Positions 1 to 12,800 of a stretch of 64,000 nt of DNA are shown piece by piece. Where the stretch lies: contig CAJHNH020002026.1 in assembly GCA_905116865.2 (NCBI GenBank), forward strand, positions 1 to 64,000. The letters are read 5' to 3'. Source of the DNA: Candidula unifasciata (Eukaryota; Mollusca; Gastropoda; Stylommatophora; Geomitridae). Below the pieces are notes generated by a model. The model saw nothing but the letters and a program-made list of their open reading frames with translations. It had not been told where the DNA came from and searched no databases. The position numbers and the translations under genes were made by a program. Numbering within the stretch: position 1 is the stretch's first letter; the number at the start of each line of letters is the position of its first letter.

Positions 1-3000
1 TATTTGTTGAGCATGTTAAGGGAAGGAATGGGCTCCAGAACTTGGTGACGACTTGCAAGATTGATGGGAAAAAAACAAGATGTAAACAGTCAGTATTTGT
101 TGAGCATGTTAAGGGAAGGAATGGGCTCCAGAACTTGGTGACGACTTGCAAGATTGATGGGAAAAAAAGATGTAGACAGTCAGTATTTGTTGAGCATGTT
201 AAGGGAAGGAATGGGCTCCAGAACTTGGTGACGACTTGCAAGATTGATGGGAAAAAAACAAGATGTAGACAGTCAGTATTTGTTGAGCATGTTAAGGGAA
301 GGAACAGGCTCCAGAACTTGGTGACGACTTGCAAGATTGATGGAAAAAAAAAAAACAAGATGTAGGAACAGTCAGTACTTTTGTTGAGCATGTTAATGGG
401 AAGGAATGGGCTCCAGAACTTGGTGACGACTTGCAAGATTGATGGGAAAAAAACAAGATGTAAACAGTCAGTATTTGTTGAGCATGTTAAGGGAAGGAAT
501 GGGCTCCAGAACTTGGTGACGACTTGCAAGATTGATGGGAAAAAAAGATGTAGACAGTCAGTATTTGTTGAGCATGTTAAGGGAAGGAACAGGCTCCAGA
601 ACTTGGTGACGACTTGCAAGATTGATGGGAAAAAAAGATGTAGACAGTCAGTATTTGTTGAGCATGTTAAGGGAAGGAATGGGCTCCAGAACTTGGTGAC
701 GACTGCAAGATTGATGGGAAAAAAACAAGAGAACAGTCAGTTTTTGTTGAGCATGTTAAGGGAAGGAATGGGCTCCAGAACTTGTGAAGACTTGCAAGAT
801 GATGGGAAAAAAAAGATGTAGACAGTCAGTATTTGTTGAGCATGTTAAGGGAAGGAATGGGCTCCAGAACTTGGTGACGACTTGCAAGATTGATGGGAAA
901 AAAACAAGATGTAAACAGTCAGTATTTGTTGAGCATGTTAAGGGAAGGAATGGGCTCCAGAACTTGGTGACGACTTGCAAGATTGATGGGAAAAAAAGAT
1001 GTAGACAGTCAGTATTTGTTGAGCATGTTAAGGGAAGGAATGGGCTCCAGAACTTGGTGACGACTTGCAAGATTGATGGGAAAAAAACAAGATGTAGACA
1101 GTCAGTATTTGTTGAGCATGTTAAGGGAAGGAATGGGCTCCAGAACTTGGTGACGACTTGCAAGATTGATGGAAAAAAACAAGATGTAAACAGTCAGTAT
1201 TTGTTGAGCATGTTAAGGGAAGGAATGGGCTCCAGAACTTGGTGGCTCCAGACTTGGAAAAAAACAAGATGTGACAGTCAGTATTTGTTGAGCATGTTAA
1301 GGGAAGGAACAGAAACTTGGTGACGACTTGCAAGATTGATGGAGATGTAGACAGTCAGTATTTGTTGAGCATGTTAAGGGAAGGAACAGGCTCCAGAACT
1401 TGGTGACGACTTGCAAGATTGATGGGAAAAAAACAAGATGTAAACAGTCAGTATTTGTTGAGCATGTTAAGGGAAGGAATGGGCTCCAGAACTTGGTGAC
1501 GACTTGCAAGATTGATGGGAAAAAAACAAGATGTAGACAGTCAGTATTTGTTGAGCATGTTAAGGGAAGGAATGGGCTCCAGAACTTGGTGACGACTTGC
1601 AAGATTGATGGGAAAAAAACAAGATGTAGACAGTCAGTATTTGTTGAGCATGTTAAGGGAAGGAATGGGCTCCAGAACTTGGTGACGACTTGCAAGATTG
1701 ATGGGAAAAAAACAAGATGTAGACAGTCAGTATTTGTTGAGCATGTTAAGGGAAGGAACAGGCTCCAGAACTTGGTGACGACTTGCAAGATTGATGGGAA
1801 AAAAAGATGTAGACAGTCAGTATTTGTTGAGCATGTTAAGGGAAGGAATGGGCTCCAGAACTTGGTGACGACTTGCAAGATTGATGGGAAAAAAACAAGA
1901 TGTAAACAGTCAGTATTTGTTGAGCATGTTAAGGGAAGGAACAGGCTCCAGAACTTGGTGACGACTTGCAAGATTGATGGGAAAAAAACAAGATGTAAAC
2001 AGTCAGTATTTGTTGAGCATGTTAAGGGAAGGAATGGGCTCCAGAACTTGGTGACGACTTGCAAGATTGATGGGAAAAAAAGATGTAGACAGTCAGTATT
2101 TGTTGAGCATGTTAAGGGAAGGAACAGGCTCCAGAACTTGGTGACGACTTGCAAGATTGATGGGAAAAAAAGATGTAGACAGTCAGTATTTGTTGAGCAT
2201 GTTACGGGAAGGAATGGGCTCCAGAACTTGGTGACGACTTGCAAGATTGATGGGGAAAAAACAAGATGTAAACAGTCATTATTTGTTGAGCATGTTAAGG
2301 GAAGGAACAGGCTCCAGAACTTGGTGACGACTTGCAAGATTGATGGGAAAAAAACAAGATGTAGACAGTCAGTATTTGTTGAGCATGTTAAGGGAAGGAA
2401 CAGGCTCCAGAACTTGGTGACGACTTGCAAGATTGATGGGAAAAAAAGATGTAGACAGTCAGTATTTGTTGAGCATGTTAAGGGAAGGAACAGGCTCCAG
2501 AACTTGGTGACGACTTGCAAGATTGATGGGAAAAAAAGATGTAGACAGTCAGTATTTGTTGAGCATGTTACGGGAAGGAATGGGCTCCAGAACTTGGTGA
2601 CGACTTGCAAGATTGATGGGGAAAAAACAAGATGTAAACAGTCATTATTTGTTGAGCATGTTAAGGGAAGGAACAGGCTCCAGAACTTGGTGACGACTTG
2701 CAAGATTGATGGGAACAGTCAAAAGCAAGATGTAACTTGGTCAGTATTTGTTGAGCATGTTAAGGGAAGGAACAGGCTCCAGAACTTGGTGACGACTTGC
2801 AAGATTGATGGGAAAAAAAGATGTAGACAGTCAGTATTTGTTGAGCATGTTAAGGGAAGGAACAGGCTCCAGAACTTGGTGACGACTTGCAAGATTGATG
2901 GGAAAAAAAGATGTAGACAGTCAGTATTTGTTGAGCATGTTAAGGGAAGGAACAGGCTCCAGAACTTGGTGACGACTTGCAAGATTGATGGGAAAAAAGA

Positions 3001-3630
3001 TGTAGACAGTCAGTATTTGTTGAGCATGTTAAGGGAAGGAATGGGCTCCAGAACTTGGTGACGACTTGCAAGATTGATGGGAAAAAAAGATGTAAACAGT
3101 CAGTATTTGTTGAGCATGTTAAGGGAAGGAACAGGCTCCAGAACTTGGTGACGACTTGCAAGATTGATGGGAAAAGTCAGTATTTGTTGATGTAGACAGG
3201 TCCAGAACTTGGTATTTGTTGAGCATTTGTTAGCAGGGAAGGAATGGGCTCCAGAACTTGGTGACGACTTGCAAGATTGATGGGAAAAAAAGATGTAGAC
3301 AGTCAGTATTTGTTGAGCATGTTAAGGGAAGGAACAGGCTCCAGAACTTGGTGACGACTTGCAAGATTGATAGACAGTCAGTATTTGTTGAGCATGTTAA
3401 GGGAAGGAAAGATCCAGTAGACGACTTGCAAGATTGATGGGAAAAAAAGATGTAGACAGTCAGTATTTGTTAGGCATGTTACGGGAAGGAACAGGCTCCA
3501 GAACTTGGTGACGACTTGCAAGATTGATGGGAAAAAAAGATGTAGACAGTCAGTATTTGTTGAGCATGTTACGGGAAGGAACAGGCTCCAGAACTTGGTG
3601 ACGACTTGCAAGATTGATAGGGAAAAAAGC
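1..3630. repeat. Minisatellite, 90/93-bp unit, about 40 copies (open at left edge)
   Basis: Units alternate between 93 bp (with an AAAACAAGATG junction) and 90 bp (AAAAAGATG), both multiples of three, so both strands give long open frames. Further variants are GGAATGGGCT or GGAACAGGCT and GTAAACAG or GTAGACAG. Scrambled partial units occur at 2710-2750, 3170-3240 and 3370-3430. It lies upstream of the first visible PHF20-like exon, probably in an intron. Source unknown. Confidence 0.97.
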
Positions 3631-4011
3631 AAAGGGAAGTCAGTGAGATAAATACCAGGATGGCTTTGCCATACGGATGGAGGTAAGACAAGAACACTGA
3701 CGTGAGCAGTGAATCTGGTGATCGGGTGAGATCGTGAAACAACACCGCCTGTACTTTGTTGGGGTGGTGCATGTTGACATGAATTTATATTCCTTGTTTT
3801 TCCACATAATCTCAAAATACCTTTTTTTTTAAATTGAACTGTGAAGAGAGACAGAATTGCATGGGTCAATGACCTCAGGCACTGTCACAAAGAGAGACAG
3901 AATTGCATGGGTCAGTAACCTTAGGCACTGTCACATAGTAATATTCTAGAGGCATCTATCTCCTTCACAGTTAATGTTTGCTTTTTTTCCTTTTCTTTGA
4001 TCACCTGTCAG
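3631..4011. other. Intron sequence, no feature seen
   Basis: About 380 bp between the array and the exon at 4012. It holds a short duplication containing AGAGACAGAATTGCATGGGT (3846 and 3893), then the T-rich acceptor tract. Nothing else is recognised. Confidence 0.6.
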
Positions 4012-4087
4012 AAAACGGTGCCTATTGAGGTCCCTCCAGCACCGAAGGCAAAACTGTCTTTCAAACAGATCAAGGTTTCATTGCCAG
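4012..4087 (+). CDS. PHF20: PHF20-like exon (first visible)
   Basis: 76 nt, entering in phase 0 and leaving with one extra base. The acceptor is a T-rich tract ending in CAG and the donor is GTAGG. It encodes KTVPIEVPPAPKAKLSFKQI followed by KVSLP, a proline and lysine rich linker expected between the Tudor domains and the AT-hook. There is no in-frame start, so upstream exons are required. Confidence 0.75.
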
Positions 4088-5347
4088 GTAGGATTCATAT
4101 CAAAGACATTCTGTTTTTATAGAGATAGTAGGTAAGCTAACATTTCTGTAGATAACAGCAGTTTTTAAAAAGCAAATTATGGATTTATGATGTTACAAAC
4201 AGAGAACTTGAAATGAAAATAGATGAGAAATACAAAAAATGTATCTAAAATGTTCACTGTGAATGTTTTTTGTGTGTGTGAACAACAGTAGAGATCATTA
4301 TTTTATCCGTAAAGTCAATGAATAACATGTCTGTAATAGTCTGACTGCTGTAGATTAGAGACCTTGCCCGAGAAGATGCCTTGTCGTCATTTAAGAAATT
4401 CATTCACACAAAACAGCAATAGTCGGTGGCACTCTTGACTCATGTGACCGCTGACCACTTCTACTTGACGATGTTTGTCGGCAGACGGGAAAGACAGTGA
4501 TAGCTGTGCACTTTGTAGTAGGAGTTTCCTGTGTGGGTTCCAGGCTCCATTGGGGGGGGGGGGGGAATAGACTGAGTGGCCCCCAGACAATCATGTATGG
4601 GGGGATAGACTGACTGGTCCCCAGACAATCATGTATGGGGGAATAGACTGACTGGTCCTCAGATAATCATGTATGGGGGAATAGACTGACTGGTCCTCAG
4701 ACAGTCATGTTAGGGTGAATAGACTGACTGGCCCCCAGATAATCATGTATGGGGGAATAGACTGACTGGCCCCCAGATAATCATGTATGGGGGAATAGAC
4801 TGACTGGCCCCCAGACAATCATGTATGGGGGAATAGACTGACTGGCCCCCAGACAATCATGTATGGGGGGATAGACTGACTGGCCCCCAGACAATCATGT
4901 ATGGGGGAATAGACTGACTGGCCCCCAGACAATCATGTATGGGGGGATAGACTGACTGGCCCCCAGACAATCATGTATGGGGGAATAGACTGACTGGCCC
5001 CCAGACAATCATGTATGGGGGAATAGACTGACTGGCCCCCAGACAATCATGTATGGGGGAATAGACTGACTGGCTCCCAGACAATCATGTATGGGGGAAT
5101 AGACTGACTGGCCCCCAGACAATCATGTATGGGGGAATAGACTGACTGGCCCCCAGACAATCATGTATGGGGGAATAGACTGACTGGCTCCCAGACAATC
5201 ATGTATGGGGGAATAGACTGACTGGCCCCCAGACAATCATGTATGGGGGAATAGACTGACTGGCTCCCAGACAATCATGTATGGGGGAATAGACTGACTG
5301 GCCCCCAGACAATCATGTTTTAGGGAAGAGGGTGAGGGAATAGACTA

Positions 5348-5389
<42 letters not shown>

Positions 5390-8300
5390 ACAATCATGTT
5401 GTAAAAGGTGACTAACTAGTGGTGTGGTTTTTCAAAGTCAGGGTGCAGCTTCCTTAGAGACAATGAACCAGCAGTCTGCATATAAATAAACCAGACCTGT
5501 AAAACAAATGTACACATACAATTCAAGTTCTGGAACGAGAATAAAGTCCAGAAGTGGCCCAACAGTCCGACCTTTCTGCCAGAGTTTACAGCAGGCCAAG
5601 GCTAAGATAGGGAGCAGTTTCAATCATGCATAAAGTAACCTCACGTTGTCAACAGGATGTGGTGTCCAGTCCCATGACCAACCTTCCTTAGTTGCCTCTG
5701 ATGACATGCATGGTAGGTTACAGTGCTGCCATCTCTGGCTTCCCTTATGTTAGTTAATTATAAATCAGCAAGTGAAATTGTAAACAACATTACATGACCT
5801 TTGACCGGTCTGAAAGTAAATAACACTTTCACTGTGAGTTATCAGTCAACTCATCAACTGTGACTTGTGTATTATCCGTTAATTCATAACTCATGAACTT
5901 TGACCTGTGTTATCTGTTAATTCATAACTCATGAACTTTTACTAGTGTGTAATTAGTTAACTCATAACTCATGAACTTTGATGTGTGTGTTAGCAGGTAA
6001 CTTATAACTCATGAACTTTGACGTGTGTGTTATCAGTTTACTCATAACTCATAAACTTTCAATCAGTTTACTCATAAATCATGAACTTTGACCTGTTTGT
6101 GTTCCCAGAGAGCGTGAGACGGGTCAAGGACAAAGGGAACAAGGTTGAGGTGACCAGTGACAAGATGGTCTCTGAGAAGAACAAACTGCCTGACAAGAAC
6201 AAGGAACATGTTGACGAGGATAATTCTTTAGGCAGGATTTCACCATGTGGGGTAGTTCTCGACAGGATCAGGTTGTCGTCCCGGGGTCGAATCATCAGGA
6301 GGAAGAAGTTTCAGCCCAAGAAATCCACCAGTTGTTCTGGTAGAGGCCGGCCGGTGGGCAGCTTGGACAGGTCAGCAAAACCTCCTCTCTTTTTGTAGTT
6401 GACTGTTGCTTTCTCAATTTATAGAAAACAAAAATAGTATCCACAGATAAAACTGCATGCCACTTAAAGATAATAATCAGAGATGAAGAAGATTAAAATC
6501 TCATGAAATTTGAAAATCTGGGCTCTATAATAAATGGCAATGGAGACTGTTTGACAGAAGTTAAAATGGAGACTGTTTGACAGAAGTTAAAATGGAGACT
6601 GTTTGACAGAAGTTAAAATGGAGACTGTTTGACAGAAGTTAAAATGGAGACTGTTTGACAGAAGTTAAAATGGAGACTGTTTGACAGAAGTTAAAATAGA
6701 GACTGTTCGACAGAAGTTAAAATGGAGACTGTTTGACAGAAGTTAAAATGGAGACTGTTTGACAAGTTAAAATGGAGACTGTTTGACAAAAGTTAAAATA
6801 GAGACTGTTTGACAGAAGTTAAAATGGAGACTGTTGGACAGAAGTTAAAATGGAGACTGTTTGACAGAAGTTAAAATGGAGACTGTTTGACAGAAGTTAA
6901 AATGGAGACTGTTTGACAGAAGTTAAAATGGAGACTGTTGGACAAGTTAAAATGGAGACTGTTCGATAGAAGTTAAAATGGAGACTGTTTGACAGAAGTT
7001 AAAATGGAGACTGTTTGACAGAAGTTAAAATGGAGACTGTTGGACAGAAGTTAAAATGGAGACTGTTGGACAAGTTAAAATGGAGACTGTTCGATAGAAG
7101 TTAAAATGGAGACTGTTTGACAGAAGTTAAAATGGAGACTGTTTGACAGAAGTTAAAATGGAGACTGTTGGACAGAAGTTAAAATGGAGACTGTTTGACA
7201 GAAGTTAAAATGGAGACTGTTCGACAGAAGTTAAAATGGAGACTGTTGGACAGAAGTTAAAATGGAGACTGTTGGACAGAAGTTAAAATGGAGACTGACA
7301 AGTTAAAATGGAGACTGTTTGACAAGTTAAAATGGAGACTGTTCGACAGAAGTTAAAATGGAGACTGACAAGTTAAAATGGAGACTGTTCGACAGAAGTT
7401 AAAATGGAGACTGACAAGTTAAAATGGAGACTGACAAGTTAAAATGGAGACTGACAAGTTAAAATGGAGACTGACAAGTTAAAATGGAGACTGACAAGTT
7501 AAAATGGAGACTGACAAGTTAAAATGGAGACTGACAAGTTAAAATGGAGACTGACAAGTTAAAATGGAGACTGTTCGACAGAAGTTAAAATGGAGACTGA
7601 CAAGTTAAAATGGAGACTGACAAGTTAAAATGGAGACTGACAAGTTAAAATGGAGACTGACAAGTTAAAATGGAGACTGTTTGACAGAAGTTAAAATGGA
7701 GACTGTTTGACAGAAGTTAAAATGGAGACTGTTTGACAGAAGTTATAATGGAGACTGTTCGACGAAAGTTAAAAGGAGAATGACGAGCAGTAAAAAGATT
7801 AACAGCATCAAACGTCTATATGTGACTAAGCACCAGCAAGCAGATCATAGTCAGATTGTTGAGAGCGTGCATCTTTCCTGTAGCAACACACGGATGTCAG
7901 TTGTGGACTATCTCCCAGCATCTTTCCTGTAGCAACACACGGATGTCAGTTGTGGACTATCTCCCAGCATCTTTCCTGTAGCAACACACAGATGTCAGTT
8001 GTGGACTATCTCCCAGCATCTTCCCTGTAGCAACACACGGATGTCAGTTGTGGACTATCTCCCAGCATCTTTCCTGTAGCAACACACGGATGTCAGTTTG
8101 TGGACTATCTCCCAGCATCTTTCCTGTAGCAACACACGGATGTCAGTTGTGGACTATCTCCCAGCATCTTTCCTGTAGCAACACACGGATGTCAGTTGTG
8201 GACTATCTCCCAGCATCTTTCCTGTAGCAACACACGGATGTCAGTTGTGGACTATCTCCCAGCATCTTTCCTGTAGCAACACACGGATGTCAGTTGTGGA

Positions 8301-9816
8301 CTATCTCCCAGCATCTTTCCTATAGCAACACACACGGATGTCAGTTGTGGACTATCTCCCAGCATCTTTCCTGTAGCAACACACGGATGTCAGTTGTGGA
8401 CTATCTCCCAGCATCTTCCCTGTAGCAACACACGGATGTCAGTTGTGGACTATCTCCCAGCATCTTTCCTGTAGCAACACACGGATGTCAGTTGTGGACT
8501 ATCTCCCAGCATCTTTCCTGTAGCAACACACGGATGTCAGTTGTGGACTATCTCCCGCATCTTTCCTGTAGCAACACACGGATGTCAGTTGTGGACTATC
8601 TCCCAGCATCTTTCCTGTAGCAACACACGGATGTCAGTTGTGGACTATCTCCCAGCATCTTCCCTGTAGCAACACACGGATGTCAGTTGTGGACTATCTC
8701 CCAGCATCTTTCTGTAGCAACACACGGATGTCAGTTGTGGACTATCTCCCAGCATCTTTCCTGTAGCAACACACGGATGTCAGTTGTGGACTATCTCCCA
8801 GCATCTTTCCTGTAGCAACACACGGATGTCAGTTGTGGACTATCTCCCAGCATCTTTCCTGTAGCAACACACGGATGTCAGTTGTGGACTATCTCCCAGC
8901 ATCTTTCCTGTAGCAACACACGGATGTCAGTTGTGGACTATCTCCCAGCATCTTTCCTGTAGCAACACACGGATGTCAGTTGTGGACTATCTCCCAGCAT
9001 CTTTCCTGTAGCAACACACGGATGTCAGTTGTGGACTATCTCCCAGCATCTTTCCTGTAGCAACACAGGATGTCAGTTGTGGACTATCTCCCAGCATCTT
9101 TCCTGTAGCAACACACGGATGTCAGTTGTGGACTATCTCCCAGCATCTTTCCTGTAGCAACACACGGATGTCAGTTCTGGACTATCTACCAGCATCTTTC
9201 CTGTAGCAACACATGGATGTCAGTTGTGGACTATCTCCCAGCATCTTTCCTGTAGCAACACACGGATGTCAGTTGTGGACTATCTCCCAGCATCTTTCCT
9301 GTAGCAACACACGGATGTCAGTTGTGGACTATCTCCCATCATCTTTCCTGTAGCAACACACGGATGTCAGTTGTGGACTATCTACCAGCATCTTTCCTGT
9401 ATCAACACACGGATGTCAGTTGTGGACTATCTCCCAGTCATTAAGGAAAAAAATCAAGATTTGTGAGCTGAAATGACCAAGAAGAATATTGACATTCTAA
9501 AAGATCCGAACATTGGTCCTAATTAGCTTGTATTAGCATTTTGTCTCAGAAACTGAAATACTCTGACCATGTGGAACGTTGCAGTGGTTTGGAAATAACA
9601 GTCTTCCATGCCATGATGTTGAACTGTCCAGCATTTTCTCTCTCTGTGTCTCTCTGCCTCTCTGCCTCTTTTCCCTTCCACTTTCCCACCGCCACGATTT
9701 ACTCCATCGCTTGACATCACCAAAGCATGTTGATTGTCTCCTCCTGAAGTGGGCAATCAGTTCCTCTTGGTCAGTTTGTTTAAAGATTAATTACTCTTGT
9801 TGTTGTTGTTGTTGTT

Positions 9817-9852
<36 letters not shown>

Positions 9853-12800
9853 ATTGTTGTTGTTATTGTTGTTGTCCTAGTTGGAATAAAATGGGCTGAA
9901 GAAAGAGACCTTGTTTCACAAATTTAGGGGTGTTCTCAGCAGCTGAAATATTTTGGCCATATCAAGCACCATGGCGGATTAGGACAAAAATAATAGCACA
10001 AGGCATGGGGTTAGGAAGGAGAGGCAGGGGATGACCAACATTGAGATGAGGCCAGGAAGGAGAGGCAGGGGATGACCAACATGGAGATGGGGTTAGGAAG
10101 GAGAGGCAGGGGATGACCAACATTGAGATGAGGCCAGGAAGGAGAGGCAGGGGATGACCAACATGGAGATGGGGTTAGGAAGGAGAGGCAGGGGATGACC
10201 AACATGGAGATGGGGTTAGGAAGGAGAGGCAGGGGATGACCAACATGGAGATGGGGCCAGGAAGGAGAGGCAGGGGATGACCAACATGGAGATGGGGCCA
10301 GGAAGGAGAGGCAGGGGATGACCAACATGGAGATGGGGGGTTAGGAAGGAGAGGCAGGGGATGACCAACATGGAGATGGGGCCAGGAAGGAGAGGCAGGG
10401 GATGACCAACATGGAGATGGGGTTAGGAAGGAGAGGCAGGGGATGACCAACATGGAGATGGGGCCAGGAAGGAGAGGCAGGGGATGACCAACATGGAGAT
10501 GGGGTTAGGAAGGAGAGGCAGGGGATGACCAACATGGAGATGGGGCCAGGAAGGAGAGGCAGGGGATGACCAACATTGAGATGAGGCCAGGAAGGAGAGG
10601 CAGGGGATGACCAACATGGAGATGGGGTTAGGAAGGAGAGGCAGGGGATGACCAACATGGAGATGGGGCCAGGAAGGAGAGGCAGGGGATGACCAACATG
10701 GAGATGGGGCCAGGAAGGAGAGGCAGGGGATGACCAACATGGAGATGGGGCCAGGAAGGAGAGGCAGGGGATGACCAACATGGAGATGGGGTTAGGAAGG
10801 AGAGGCAGGGGATGACCAACATGGAGATGGGGCCAGGAAGGAGAGGCAGGGGATGACCAACATGGAGATGGGGTTAGGAAGGAGAGGCAGGGGATGACCA
10901 ACATGGAGATGGGGCCAGGAAGGAGAGGCAGGGGATGACCAACATGGAGATGGGGTTAGGAAGGAGAGGCAGGGGATGACCAACATGGAGATGGGGCCAG
11001 GAAGGAGAGGCAGGGGGATGACCAACATTGAGATGAGGCCAGGAAGGAGAGGCAGGGGATGACCAACATGGAGATGGGGTTAGGAAGGAGAGGCAGGGGA
11101 TGACCAACATGGAGATGGGGCCAGGAAGGAGAGGCAGGGGATGACCAACATGGAGATGGGGCCAGGAAGGAGAGGCAGGGGATGACCAACATGGAGATGG
11201 GGTTAGGAAGGAGAGGCAGGGGATGACCAACATGGAGATGGGGCCAGGAAGGAGAGGCAGGGGATGACCAACATGGAGATGGGGTTAGGAAGGAGAGGCA
11301 GGGGATGACCAACATGGAGATGGGGCCAGGAAGGAGAGGCAGGGGATGACCAACATGGAGATGGGGTTAGGAAGGAGAGGCAGGGGATGACCAACATGGA
11401 GATGGGGCCAGGAAGGAGAGGCAGGGGATGACCAACATTGAGATGAGGCCAGGAAGGAGAGGCAGGGGATGACCAACATGGAGATGGGGTTAGGAAGGAG
11501 AGGCAGGGGATGACCAACATGGAGATGGGGCCAGGAAGGAGAGGCAGGGGATGACCAACATGGAGATGGGGCCAGGAAGGAGAGGCAGGGGATGACCAAC
11601 ATGGAGATGGGGCCAGGAAGGAGAGGCAGGGGATGACCAACATGGAGATGGGGCCAGGAAGGAGAGGCAGGGGATGACCAACATGGAGATGGGGTTAGGA
11701 AGGAGAGGCAGGGGATGACCAACATGGAGATGGGGCCAGGAAGGAGAGGCAGGGGATGACCAACATGGAGATGGGGTTAGGAAGGAGAGGCAGGGGATGA
11801 CCAACATGGAGATGGGGCCAGGAAGGAGAGGCAGGGGATGACCAACATGGAGATGGGGTTAGGAAGGAGAGGCAGGGGATGACCAACATGGAGATGGGGC
11901 CAGGAAGGAGAGGCAGGGGATGACCAACATTGAGATGAGGCCAGGAAGGAGAGGCAGGGGATGACCAACATGGAGATGGGGTTAGGAAGGAGAGGCAGGG
12001 GATGACCAACATGGAGATGGGGCCAGGAAGGAGAGGCAGGGGATGACCAACATGGAGATGGGGCCAGGAAGGAGAGGCAGGGGATGACCAACATGAAGAT
12101 GGGGCCAGGAAGGAGAGGCAGGGGATGACCAACATGGAGATGAGGCCAGGAAGGAGAGGCAGGGGATGACCAACATGAAGATGGGGCCAGGAAGGAGAGG
12201 CAGGGGATGACCAACATGAAGATGGGGCCAGGAAGGAGAGGCAGGGGATGACCAACATGGAGATGAGGCCAGGAAGGAGAGGCAGGGGATGACCAACATG
12301 AAGATGGGGCCAGGAAGGAGAGGCAGGGGATGACCAACATGGAGATGGGGCCAGGAAGGAGAGGCAGGGGATGACCAACATGGAGATGGGGTTAGGAAGG
12401 AGAGGCAGGGGATGACCAACATAAAGATTCTTAGATATGACAGTGCGTGAGGCAGGAGAGCTGGCGAGACACCTAGTTTCTTTCATGTAGACCGTGATGG
12501 AGAGTGACCTTTTGCAAAAGACCTGCTACATGATGATGATGAGGACAGTTATAGCATAAAGAAAGCTCACGATCTGTATACAGCTGACAACATCCTCATT
12601 TAGGATTCCTCAGGCTGACCGGATTCATTTGTAACACATTTGTCTTTTTGCTGTCTTAGTTAAAGTCAAGAGAATCAACTTCACTACCCCGGCTTATTCT
12701 ATATGGTTTGGTCTGTTTCCACTGAACAGCTAGCCATCTGCTGGGAGTGTTACACAAAGCATGAACACAGTAGCTCCAGCATTGATCCCCAGGAATCTGT

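Noticed and set aside
1297..3061. Long open frames on both strands (up to 553 codons) in the first array
   Set aside because: They follow the 90/93-bp units exactly, exist on both strands at once, and have no start context or splice logic. Array artefact.
10011..12486. Pro/Ser-rich frames resembling a secreted repetitive protein (MLVIPCLSFL repeats)
   Set aside because: Complement of the 41-bp array derived from LINE sequence; all three frames change into each other at each 41 bp.
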